Shown here piece after piece: positions 7,501 through 14,193 of a stretch of 18,846 nucleotides of DNA. Source of the DNA: Anaerolineae bacterium (GTDB lineage Bacteria > Chloroflexota > Anaerolineae > 4572-78 > NAK82); assembly GCA_030598425.1 (NCBI GenBank), contig JAUVPY010000004.1, positions 1 through 18,846 of the forward strand. The letters are read 5' to 3'. The translations under genes and the position numbers were made by a program. How positions within the stretch are numbered: position 1 is the stretch's first letter; each line of letters starts with the position of its first letter. The notes under the pieces were generated by a model, which ran no database searches, was not told the DNA's origin, and saw nothing but the letters and a program-made list of their open reading frames with translations.

Positions 7501-8905
7501 AGAGACACGCACACCTGCACCGGTATTGCTGGTAGACGATGACCGTTGGCATAATGTGGAAGATCACTATCGGGACGCGCTCGATGCCAATGGTATCCCC
7601 TATGACGTGTGGCAAGTCCCGTGGAGCTTCATCAGCGGCGATTTGATCAGTCCCCCACCCGAGACGCTGCAAATGTATCCGATGGTTATTTGGTTCAGCG
7701 CCTCTGATTGGTATCAGCCCCTCACCCCGGAAGAGGAGGAGCGGTTGATTGACTATCTGGAGGGTGGGGGTCGGCTCTATTACAATGGGCAAGATTACCT
7801 CTTCCGCACTGATGGCCCTAACGACTTCGCACGTGACTATTTGGGCGTTGCCGATTACACTGAGGATTTTACGAGTACTACCGTGATGGGCTCGATCGGG
7901 AGTCCTGTGGGTAGTTACCTGGGGCCGTATGACTTAGGCTATCCTTACAAGAACTTCAGTGATGCTCTCACGCCGACTGCCAGCGCCAATGTTGCCTTTG
8001 TGGGGCAAGAAAGCCAACCTAACGCGGTGACTAATGTAGGCCCCAACCTCCCGCAATGGCGCACGACCTTTTTTGCTTTCAACCCGGACGGCCTGAACGG
8101 CGAGGCTCTCGCGCGCTTGATGCAACGTATTGCTGGCTGGCTGAGTTGGTTAGGTGGCTCTACCGTCATTGCTGATAAGACAGTGGCACTTGACACCGAT
8201 GTATTGACCTATACAGTCGTCATGCGCAACGACGGATGGCAGGATATGGTGCCTGCCACGTTCACCGCCACGTTCACCAGCGACCTGGTCCCCATCCCAG
8301 GGAGTGTCACGGGTGGTGCAAGCTGGGATCCTGCCCAGACGGCCTTTGTTTGGTCGGGGTCGCTATCCCAGGGACAAAGCCTAACCTTCACATATCAGGC
8401 TGCTATCGCCGGCCCGCTTTCGATGGGGCACGTGCTCAGCCATACTGTACGGATGGGGTACGAAAATCACCACATCGAGTTTGATCGTATCGTCGCAACG
8501 CCTGTCAACGTGCCCGTCCTCTCACAATCCAGCTTCAGTGTCGAGCCTGTTGTTGGCGAAGTAGCGAGTCCTCTGACTTATACGCTCCAAGTGCGCAATA
8601 CGGGCGTCGTTGATGGCTTGGTCACGGCTACCAACCCTCTGCCCGCCAACCTGGCCCTGGTCCCCGATAGCCTTCAGATAAGTGGTGGCACCACCCGGTT
8701 GGATGGTCGGGTCATCGTTTGGGATATACCAATTGCCGTCGGAGACTCCGCCACTTTGACTTACACGGCCATTGTCACCGAAGTCCCTCCTGGTCTCGTG
8801 CTGCGTAACCGCACTACGCTGGATGACGGGTTGGGGAACACCTTGCTCTTGGATGCGTTGGCGAGAATAGATAATCCCATCTTTTTGCCGATGATTTTCA
8901 AATGA
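4571..8905 (+). CDS. Large secreted subtilisin-like (S8) serine protease with multidomain tail
   Basis: A 1444-residue exported protease. Residues 12-41 form a signal peptide (KRKPILRR then a hydrophobic run ending WVAGA). Residues about 50-180 look like an inhibitory prodomain. The S8 catalytic domain (about 195-490) shows the complete triad D222 (IDTGVD), H268 (GNGHGTH) and S434 (GTSMATPHVAG), with N361 (AAGNDGP) for the oxyanion hole. Two CarboxypepD_reg-like beta-sandwiches follow (about 497-575 and 583-658), then two related alpha/beta domains with ThuA/GATase-like sequence (about 663-873 and 984-1195) around a beta domain, and finally two DUF11-like repeats (about 1200-1435). It ends IFLPMIFK. 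It should act outside the cell on proteins. The start ATG has no strong ribosome site, but the signal peptide fits it well. The stop overlaps the next gene's start as ATGA. The protease call is very secure; the substrate is unknown. Confidence 0.93.
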   Translation: MIDPESPIVGIKRKPILRRLGWVTLLVLLLFSTLVWVAGAQKPEGEEALPSLPSVDPALRLKIEPVLFKQLIDGDGGRAPIIVEMKATTSLEAVMAESDPDRRREAVVASMQTTAQDSQAGALALTAEREAQGGAANVRSFWIFNGLSAEADLETVLALAALPEVQIVRRDREYHITDRLEVLPDTLPDAQSVGWNIAQVRADLVWNALDVDGTGVVVANIDTGVDFLHPVLHARYRGYDPHGLHIHACNWFDATGGGATYPVDGNGHGTHTLGTIVGGEGVGVAPGATWIAARAFDNRGLGLESWLHAAMQWIVDPGPGCAPPDVVNNSWSNAWGGTDVFRTDVQVMRAAGVFAPFAAGNDGPVGGSIDAPASYPEAFSVGAVTGEDEVASFSSRGPSTWYGATLTKPEVAAPGVNVRSSLPGGAYGESNGTSMATPHVAGLAALMLQADPSLNVGQIEAIIKDTALPLGSPIPNNDYGRGRIDAYAAVTSVAENGTVHGVVTRNSDGAPVAVALLTANPSTPDHPATTLTASDGSYTLALAPGRFTLTASAFGYNSSSRVLEVITGTMSVEDFALDPLPAGTLTGRVSSGGQPLAAATISVVDTPIESTTDASGMYAVQLPAGSYTVTVASSGHRVTEVTGVPIIAGETTVRDFDLVKAPTIMLVDSGAWYYSSEIDYYRQALDELRYTYDLWTVRDPSNGAPAAGDLLPYDIVFWSSPEDSPGYLGAGDVLTTYLGSGGSLFLSGQDVAYYDDFYPFIYAPYFGAYLKARFVSDDAEVRSLTGVTGGLFDGLTFSIDGPGGADNQFSPDEIDVLGPDFASSIVSYDGDGSGGQQVGQCLPYRSIYMSYGFEAITDAAIRTEIIRRSIDWFTAPPRSVGVELTPGEESLVGNFGQTVSHTLRIRNLAEAGSDSNFTITPSGFVWATSVIPDHVTLGPCESAELGLVVQVPPTANWAASDSATITAESTAVTTATRETRTPAPVLLVDDDRWHNVEDHYRDALDANGIPYDVWQVPWSFISGDLISPPPETLQMYPMVIWFSASDWYQPLTPEEEERLIDYLEGGGRLYYNGQDYLFRTDGPNDFARDYLGVADYTEDFTSTTVMGSIGSPVGSYLGPYDLGYPYKNFSDALTPTASANVAFVGQESQPNAVTNVGPNLPQWRTTFFAFNPDGLNGEALARLMQRIAGWLSWLGGSTVIADKTVALDTDVLTYTVVMRNDGWQDMVPATFTATFTSDLVPIPGSVTGGASWDPAQTAFVWSGSLSQGQSLTFTYQAAIAGPLSMGHVLSHTVRMGYENHHIEFDRIVATPVNVPVLSQSSFSVEPVVGEVASPLTYTLQVRNTGVVDGLVTATNPLPANLALVPDSLQISGGTTRLDGRVIVWDIPIAVGDSATLTYTAIVTEVPPGLVLRNRTTLDDGLGNTLLLDALARIDNPIFLPMIFK

Positions 8906-9945
8906 ACCTTAAACGACGGTTAATTGATATCGGCCTTGTCTTTGGCATCATCATCCTGGTGGGCGGTTTAGGCTACTGGCTCATTGAGGGGTGGTCCTGG
9001 GTGGACGCCATTTATATGTCGATAATCACGGTAACGACGGTCGGCTTCGGTGAGATCCACCCCTTAAGCCCCGTTGGGCGTTTGTTCACAACCGTGTTGA
9101 TCGTGTTGGGAGTGGCAGGCATTACTTATGCTTTCAGTGCTCTCACCAACTACGTGATCGCTGGCGAACTTGGAGGTATTCTGGAGAGGCGAAGGATGGC
9201 ACGTCGAGTCAATTCAATGCGAGAACATTACATTGTGTGTGGATTTGGTCGAGTGGGACATCAGGTGTGTGTCGAGATGAAACGAGAGGGGCAGCCACTG
9301 GTGGTGGTAGACGCCAACCCACCTTCGGTTGAGCGGGCTGAATCACAAGGATATCCGGTTGTGGTTGGTGATGCAGGCGACGATCAGATCTTGCAAGAAG
9401 CGGGCATTGGTCGGGCCCGTGGTCTGGTCGCAGCCGTGGATAGTGACGCCGCCAATCTTATGGTCGTACTATCGGCGCGTGCCCTTAACCCGGATCTGTA
9501 CATCGTCGCTCGTGCCAACTTGCAAGACACCGAGGCGAAGATGCTACGGGCTGGAGCCGACCGGGTCATTTCCCCGTACAGTCTGGGCGGACGTCGTATG
9601 GCGCTGATGCTTGTCCATCCCGATGTGGTGGACTTTCTGGACGTGGTGATGCACGACGAGACGCTAGAGCTGCTGCTTGAGGACCTGACAGTTGGTCAGG
9701 GCTGTACTCTGGATCAGTGCAGTATCGGGGAAGCGCGAATCCGAAAGGTGACCGGCGCTAATATCCTTGGACTCAAGCGCAAAGAGGGAGGGATTGTGAT
9801 TTCGCCAGAAGCTTCGACTGTTCTACATCCTGGCGATGTACTCATCGCTTTGGGCACACGCGGGCAGTTGGAAACATTGGCAAGCTTGGTTTCTGCGCCT
9901 CCCAGCCCTTCTCATGGTATTTCCAGAAAGCGCGCCACAGCGTGA
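8902..9945 (+). CDS. Two-helix K+ channel with RCK (TrkA-N/TrkA-C) regulatory domain
   Basis: A 347-residue ion channel subunit of the MthK type. Membrane helix 1 spans about residues 10-27, the pore helix and selectivity filter TVGFG are at 46-50 (TVGFG rather than TVGYG, a variant known in K+ channels), and helix 2 is about 60-86. The cytoplasmic RCK domain begins near 109 with the Rossmann signature GFGRVG (114-119) and an acidic D137 at the end of the second strand. A TrkA-C-like region (about 255-325) follows. Such channels open or close in response to ligands such as Ca2+, NAD(H) or nucleotides bound by RCK. The start ATG shares four bases with the protease stop (ATGA), so translation is likely coupled. 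The last 34 bases overlap the convergent hydrolase gene. Confidence 0.93.
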   Translation: MNLKRRLIDIGLVFGIIILVGGLGYWLIEGWSWVDAIYMSIITVTTVGFGEIHPLSPVGRLFTTVLIVLGVAGITYAFSALTNYVIAGELGGILERRRMARRVNSMREHYIVCGFGRVGHQVCVEMKREGQPLVVVDANPPSVERAESQGYPVVVGDAGDDQILQEAGIGRARGLVAAVDSDAANLMVVLSARALNPDLYIVARANLQDTEAKMLRAGADRVISPYSLGGRRMALMLVHPDVVDFLDVVMHDETLELLLEDLTVGQGCTLDQCSIGEARIRKVTGANILGLKRKEGGIVISPEASTVLHPGDVLIALGTRGQLETLASLVSAPPSPSHGISRKRATA

Positions 9946-10715
9946 GCCACTTCAGTTGGCTTTTCGACCGCCACCATATGGCCGCCGTCCGTAATTTCTA
10001 CTAGCTGGGCATTGGGTATCTGTTCGTGCAGGAATTGGCCGTATTTTGGCGGTGTCATCTGGTCGGCACTGCCGACGATGATGAGCGTTGGCAGCTTGAT
10101 GTCTCTCACCTGGTCCATCACATCAAAGTTGTCACAGGCGTTGTAGTCAGCGTAGATGACATTAGGATCTACGTCTAGTAGTTGCCGCCGTCCGTTTCGC
10201 AGTATTTGCTCGTCAGTGGATGGCCCATAGGCTCGTCGGCAGATCGTGTCTATGGCGGCCTCGAGATTCGCCTTTGAGGCACTTGTCGGTAGGTCCTCAG
10301 CCGGGGCAGGTCGCAGTCCTTCCAGGATGAGCGGATGCACCCGGAGGCGCGCTCCTGTGCCGACCAGCACTATGCGATCCAGCCACGATGGCTGGCGCAG
10401 GGCCAGTGTTTGAGCAATAGCCCCTCCCATCGAGTGTCCCACAACTGACGCCCGCCCCAATTCCAAAGTCTGAACGAATAGGTGCACGCTGCTAGCGTAA
10501 TCGTCCACACTGGTACGCCCCTGGCCCACTGACCGGCCGTGACCCGGCAGGTCCAGCGCGTAGACATTGACGCTTGCTAACCGTCGTAGCTCAGCCGACC
10601 AGTGAGTGTGATCGCCGCCTGCGCCATGCACCAGGATGAGGTTCCGCTTACCGATTGGGTCTCCCTCAACCAGCGCGTAAAAAAGCCGCTCACCGGCGAC
10701 AGTTGTGAAGGGCAT
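9912..10715 (-). CDS. Alpha/beta hydrolase
   Basis: A 267-residue alpha/beta-fold hydrolase with the complete catalytic set: nucleophile S95 in GHSMGG, D218 in VGSADQMTPP and H246 in DGGHMVAVEKP. The oxyanion-hole motif HGAGGDHTHW lies at 30-39. It resembles the esterase, lipase and C-C bond hydrolase branch, but the substrate cannot be assigned. It has no signal peptide and should be cytoplasmic. It is the last gene of the minus-strand run, 44 bases after cytidine deaminase, with a weak GGGGGA ribosome site. Its 3' end overlaps the K+ channel gene by 34 bases on the opposite strand, so there is no room for a terminator outside coding sequence. Confidence 0.9.
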   Translation of the reverse strand: MPFTTVAGERLFYALVEGDPIGKRNLILVHGAGGDHTHWSAELRRLASVNVYALDLPGHGRSVGQGRTSVDDYASSVHLFVQTLELGRASVVGHSMGGAIAQTLALRQPSWLDRIVLVGTGARLRVHPLILEGLRPAPAEDLPTSASKANLEAAIDTICRRAYGPSTDEQILRNGRRQLLDVDPNVIYADYNACDNFDVMDQVRDIKLPTLIIVGSADQMTPPKYGQFLHEQIPNAQLVEITDGGHMVAVEKPTEVAHAVARFLEIP

Positions 10716-10725
10716 GATATCCCCC

Positions 10726-10743
10726 GATAGAGATAGAGATAAA
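10726..10743. repeat. Short hexanucleotide repeat (GATAGA x2, GATAAA)
   Basis: Three 6-base units sit in the 44-base gap between cytidine deaminase and the alpha/beta hydrolase, just upstream of the hydrolase ribosome site. A small slippage-prone repeat in a leader; no function is evident. Confidence 0.55.
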
Positions 10744-10759
10744 GACAGAAACTGAATGT

Positions 10760-11161
10760 CTACTGTCCACCTGCGTGGGGTAAGTGGTCGGGCGTGAAGC
10801 CATCGGGCAGCAAGTCGCGAACCATGGTGCGGCGGGCGTTCCCCTGAGTGTCGGCGATGATGACGGTCATCTCTGGGGCGAACTCTATCATCACCTGACG
10901 GCAGGTTCCGCAGGGGGAGACGCCGTTTTCGGTGACGACGGCAATTGCCTCAAACTCACGTTCCCCTTCCGAGACAGCCTTAAAAACTGCCGTCCGCTCA
11001 GCGCACATCGAAGGGCCGTAGGCAGCGTTTTCCACATTGCACCCAGTATAGACCCGGCCTGACTTTCCCAGCAACGCCGCCCCGACTTTGAAATTCGAAT
11101 AAGGTGCATAGGCTCGTTCGCGGGTGGCTACCGCGCGGGCTATCAGCTCATCGTGAGTCAT
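10760..11161 (-). CDS. cdd: Cytidine deaminase
   Basis: A 133-residue cytidine/deoxycytidine deaminase, which converts cytidine to uridine in pyrimidine salvage. The family's short homotetrameric form is about this size. The zinc site is complete: C53 and catalytic E55 in CAERTA, with C84 and C87 in PCGTCRQ. The substrate-binding CNVENAAYG stretch (41-49) is present. The ATG at 11161 was chosen over the in-frame start 15 codons upstream because it has GGAGG about nine bases before it and starts where the family normally starts (THDELIARA). It overlaps the end of the upstream CorC-type gene by 14 bases, so the two are co-transcribed and probably coupled. The last few residues (HAGGQ) are unremarkable. 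Confidence 0.94.
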   Translation of the reverse strand: MTHDELIARAVATRERAYAPYSNFKVGAALLGKSGRVYTGCNVENAAYGPSMCAERTAVFKAVSEGEREFEAIAVVTENGVSPCGTCRQVMIEFAPEMTVIIADTQGNARRTMVRDLLPDGFTPDHLPHAGGQ

Positions 11162-12578
11162 GGGCAATGCCTCCAGCGTATGACGAACCGCCCGAAGCGT
11201 GCGCATTCGAGGACGATCGGGTAGAGCGGTTACCGGTCGGGGAGTCGGGGCTATTCTCCAGCCCTCCCCGAACCGGCAGTCGCACGACTTTGACCTTCTT
11301 TATTTGGCGTCTCTCTACCGAAAGCACGGTAATCTCCACGGTTTTGATGCGCACTATATCGCCAATGACTGGCACCCGACCCAGATTGCTATAAACCAGC
11401 CCGCCCAGGGTGTCGCTTCGGTCGGTCGGGAGTTCAAGACCCATAATGTGATTTACGTCGTCTAAATCCATCCGCGCATTAAAGATTATCTCGTCGTCGC
11501 TGACAACCTCCATAAAGGCTTCTTCGCTGTCGTATTCGTCCTGGATTTCTCCTACAATTTCCTCTAATATGTCTTCGATGGTGACCAATCCGGCGGTGCC
11601 ACCATACTCGTCCACGACAAAAGCGATATGGACCTTGCGCTGCTGCAATTCCTGAAGTAGCTCATCTACCTTCTTGGACTCTGGAATGTAATATACGTTG
11701 CGTAGCAGGTCTCTTAGCTCGAGGCTTGAGGTCTCGTCGCGCCAATACTTCAAAAGATCTTTGGCGTAGAGTATTCCGACGATGTTGTCTATTGTATTCT
11801 CGTAAACAGGGATGCGCGAATGACCGGCGCGCATTACTACGTCCAACGCATCCGACACGCTTGTACTGACCTCAATGGCCACCATGTCGATGCGTGGTAC
11901 CATCACCTCGCGGGCCAGCGTGTCGCCAAACTCGAAGATGGAGTAGATCATCTCTTTCTCTTCTTCTTCGATGAAGCCACCCTCTTCTCCCGCATCTACC
12001 AGGGTCTTAATCTCTTCCTCGATAATGAATGGCAAGCTGTGGGGTACCTCGTCCCCGCGGCCCATAAATAAACGATTGACGGCCACGACTACCTGTGCCA
12101 GGGGGACGGCAGCGACGGCAACAGCACGCATCGGATAGATGGCCCAGAAGGCAAATGGTTCCGGGCTTCGGGTGGCCAATTCCTTGGGAATCAGCTCACC
12201 GAAGACTAGCACCAGAAAAACTAATCCCAAGGTGATTATCACGATAGCCAACGGGTAGCTTATGAGGGACAACCAAGCCACGTTCAATCCGGCCAGCCAA
12301 GCCGCTAGTGGGTCTCCGTAGGTGGAAGCAGCCAGCGCGACAGCCAGGAACCCCAGCAGCTTGAGGGCGAGTTGGGTGGTAGTTAGCAGCCGGGTGGCAT
12401 CTTCGGCCATGTTGGCGACCCATTGAGCAGCCTGATGGCCTTCCTCGATCAGTTGGTTAAGACGAGACCTGCGGATGGAGACGATGGTGACTTCAGCAGC
12501 GGCGAAAAAGGCGTGGAGAAAAACTAGTACGAGCAGAACGATAAGTGGGATACTACTGTCAGGGTCCAAGGGAAACAT
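11148..12578 (-). CDS. CorC/HlyC-type membrane protein: DUF21, CBS pair, CorC_HlyC domain
   Basis: About 476 residues. The N-terminal DUF21 (CNNM-like) membrane region (about 8-195) has several hydrophobic helices and the motifs AFFAAAEVTIVSIRRSRL and FGELIPKELA. A CBS pair (about 223-340, with MVPRIDMVAI and VVDEYGGTAGLVTIEDILEEIVGEI) and a CorC_HlyC domain (about 350-432) follow. Family members are implicated in Mg2+ or other divalent cation export and tolerance, and the CBS pair binds adenine nucleotides. A Ser/Gly/Asn-rich tail of about 40 residues is unusual. I chose the ATG at 12578, four bases after the upstream stop; a TTG at 12593 in the same frame would add five residues and overlap the upstream gene by 11 bases. 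It is translationally linked on both sides. Confidence 0.93.
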   Translation of the reverse strand: MFPLDPDSSIPLIVLLVLVFLHAFFAAAEVTIVSIRRSRLNQLIEEGHQAAQWVANMAEDATRLLTTTQLALKLLGFLAVALAASTYGDPLAAWLAGLNVAWLSLISYPLAIVIITLGLVFLVLVFGELIPKELATRSPEPFAFWAIYPMRAVAVAAVPLAQVVVAVNRLFMGRGDEVPHSLPFIIEEEIKTLVDAGEEGGFIEEEEKEMIYSIFEFGDTLAREVMVPRIDMVAIEVSTSVSDALDVVMRAGHSRIPVYENTIDNIVGILYAKDLLKYWRDETSSLELRDLLRNVYYIPESKKVDELLQELQQRKVHIAFVVDEYGGTAGLVTIEDILEEIVGEIQDEYDSEEAFMEVVSDDEIIFNARMDLDDVNHIMGLELPTDRSDTLGGLVYSNLGRVPVIGDIVRIKTVEITVLSVERRQIKKVKVVRLPVRGGLENSPDSPTGNRSTRSSSNAHASGGSSYAGGIAHDSR

Positions 12579-12582
12579 CTCC

Positions 12583-13272
12583 TCAACTGTCAAATGTCAA
12601 AACTGACGATACCTCGGAAACGCGTTTTGTTAATGAGTTGGCCGGGTAGAAACCTCGCAATAGCGTCAAAGCGTATGCCATACTCCCTGGACCCATCAAC
12701 GTACCTGGATTTGAAACCGCATTACAGCCAATCTCTACTCGGTCACCCAAGATAGCTCCCAGTTTTCTCATGCCGGTGTCGTAAATCCGTTCCGCTACCG
12801 TGACCGTCACGTTGGTTCGGTCCAGCTTGAGGTTGGCCAACCTTGATCCAGCACCCAGGTTCACGTGGTTGCCCAGGATACAATCGCCAACGTAAGCGAA
12901 ATGCGCGGCGTGGGCATTGTTCAACAGAATCGAGTTTTTTATCTCGGTGCTGTGGCCGACTACACAATTGTCGCCAACTAGCACATTTCCTCGCACATAG
13001 GCACCCTGTCTAACCTGGGTGTTAGCCCCAATATACGTGGGGCCCTTGATGACTGCGCCCGGCTCCACCTCGGAACCGGGGCCGATGTAGACCCTATCAC
13101 CTAGAATAAATGCGCCTTCCATGACCTGCCCACGGATCTCTGGCACCGTGGTCTGATCGAGGTAATCACCGAGCAGTTTCAGGGCATCCCAGACATATTC
13201 TACGCGGCTATCGAAGAACAACGATTTGTGTTCATACCCGTCGAGATCAAAGAAATCGGTGGGTGCAAGCAT
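12583..13272 (-). CDS. Left-handed beta-helix acyltransferase, GlmU C-terminal-like
   Basis: A 229-residue hexapeptide-repeat protein. Residues about 55-160 show repeating [LIV]-G-x-x-x-x-[IV] units (LGDRVYIGPGSEVEPGAVI, IGANTQVRQGAYV, VLVGDNCVVG), forming a left-handed beta-helix. HAAHFAYVGD (121-130) followed by NLGAGSRLANLK aligns with the GlmU acetyltransferase motif in which the His (here H124) is the catalytic base, so transfer of an acetyl group to an amino-sugar phosphate is likely. The first 45 residues are a short non-helix cap. It lies directly downstream of a GlmU-type nucleotidyltransferase gene, so the two together resemble a split GlmU. GAGGAAGG precedes the ATG by eight bases. 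Alternative: an acyltransferase for another nucleotide sugar. Confidence 0.85.
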   Translation of the reverse strand: MLAPTDFFDLDGYEHKSLFFDSRVEYVWDALKLLGDYLDQTTVPEIRGQVMEGAFILGDRVYIGPGSEVEPGAVIKGPTYIGANTQVRQGAYVRGNVLVGDNCVVGHSTEIKNSILLNNAHAAHFAYVGDCILGNHVNLGAGSRLANLKLDRTNVTVTVAERIYDTGMRKLGAILGDRVEIGCNAVSNPGTLMGPGSMAYALTLLRGFYPANSLTKRVSEVSSVLTFDS

Positions 13273-13311
13273 GATATGTGCCTTCCTCTTCTAAGTACCT
13301 TGACATTGTCG

Positions 13312-13401
13312 AAGTACAAAGGCATAGATTCTTATGAGTGTCATGATTGAGCGAGGAGGTAGGAATGATACCTATCCCCAACGATTTATGCCATTGTACT
13401 T
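13312..13401. repeat. Imperfect inverted repeat with about 54-base loop
   Basis: 13312-13329 (AAGTACAAAGGCATAGAT) and the reverse complement of 13384-13401 match at 16 of 18 positions. The pair nearly fills the gap between the two GlmU-like genes, and its right arm covers the nucleotidyltransferase stop codon. It could form a long-stemmed RNA structure, or be the remains of a small inverted-repeat element. No target duplication is evident. Confidence 0.5.
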
Positions 13402-14146
13402 AGGTATCTTGTCGTCTGCCTAGCATAGCTGCAGCCTCGGCTAGGTGCTCGGGTGTGTTGATCCCCAAGGTTTCTGATGAGTCCTCAGAAATGAGATATG
13501 AGATTTCAAATCCCTGGGCAACAGCTATCTCTACTAGGTCAGTCAGAAAGTATTCGCCCGCATCTCCCTTGTCAGCGTGAAGCGGAAGTTGGGGCAGATG
13601 GCTCCATAGCCATTGGCCTTCGAAGCAATACACCCCGGCATTCAACTCCCGGATGGCGAGTTGGTCGGATGTGCATTCTGCTTCCTCGACGATGGCTTGA
13701 ACGCGCCCGGCTGTGTCAAAGATGACACGCCCGAAGCCCCGAGAATCGTCATCAGTCACAATAAGCATCGCTAGAGGGCTGTTCCCTTTCCGATAGCACT
13801 CCCTCAGGGCCTGCAAAGTTGAGGGCCGCAGGAGGGGCATGTCTCCGTACAGGACCAGGACGTTGTAGGAATCATCCAACACTGCTTGAGCCTGCATCAC
13901 TGCGTGGCCGGTGCCCATGCGTTGAGCCTGCTCAACAAAGGTGATGTTCTCGTCGAGGGCTGCCTGCACTTGTTCGGCTCCTTGTCCTACAACCATTACC
14001 AAGCGCGACGGGTTGACAGCACTGGCCGTATCCAACACGTGCTTGATCATAGGCTGTCCGCCAAGAGGATGCAATACCTTGGGCAAATTGGATCTCATTC
14101 GCTCACCTTGGCCAGCGGCCAAGATGACGACGGCTAGTTCGTGCAT
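13400..14146 (-). CDS. Sugar-phosphate nucleotidyltransferase, GlmU N-terminal-like
   Basis: A 248-residue protein covering only the uridylyltransferase half of GlmU. The nucleotide-binding signature LAAGQGERMRSNLPKVLHPL is at residues 9-28 (K23 included), QRMGTGHAV is at 75-83, the metal-binding YGDMPLL is at 100-106 (D102), ELNAGVY is at 168-174, and GEYFLTD and GINTPEHL follow. The expected reaction is UTP plus GlcNAc-1-phosphate (or a related sugar-1-phosphate) to the UDP-sugar and pyrophosphate. Bacterial GlmU usually continues into a beta-helix acetyltransferase; here the protein stops, and a separate beta-helix gene lies 127 bases downstream. AAGGAGG lies upstream of the ATG, with a rather long spacer of about 11 bases. 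It is transcribed with the upstream mutase gene (47-base gap). The nucleotide-sugar product is an inference. Confidence 0.9.
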   Translation of the reverse strand: MHELAVVILAAGQGERMRSNLPKVLHPLGGQPMIKHVLDTASAVNPSRLVMVVGQGAEQVQAALDENITFVEQAQRMGTGHAVMQAQAVLDDSYNVLVLYGDMPLLRPSTLQALRECYRKGNSPLAMLIVTDDDSRGFGRVIFDTAGRVQAIVEEAECTSDQLAIRELNAGVYCFEGQWLWSHLPQLPLHADKGDAGEYFLTDLVEIAVAQGFEISYLISEDSSETLGINTPEHLAEAAAMLGRRQDT

Positions 14147-14193
14147 TATCCTGGGGTCCTCCTTGAGGATGAGGCAGAATTCGGCTCGGTGAT

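Noticed and set aside
11161..11206. Longer cytidine deaminase start 15 codons upstream
   Set aside because: The start at 11161 has GGAGG at good spacing and matches the family's N terminus; the extension lies wholly inside the CorC-type gene.
13351..13372. AGGTA...TACCT small palindrome in the gap between the GlmU-like genes
   Set aside because: Five-base arms in a gap already explained by a longer inverted repeat; expected by chance.
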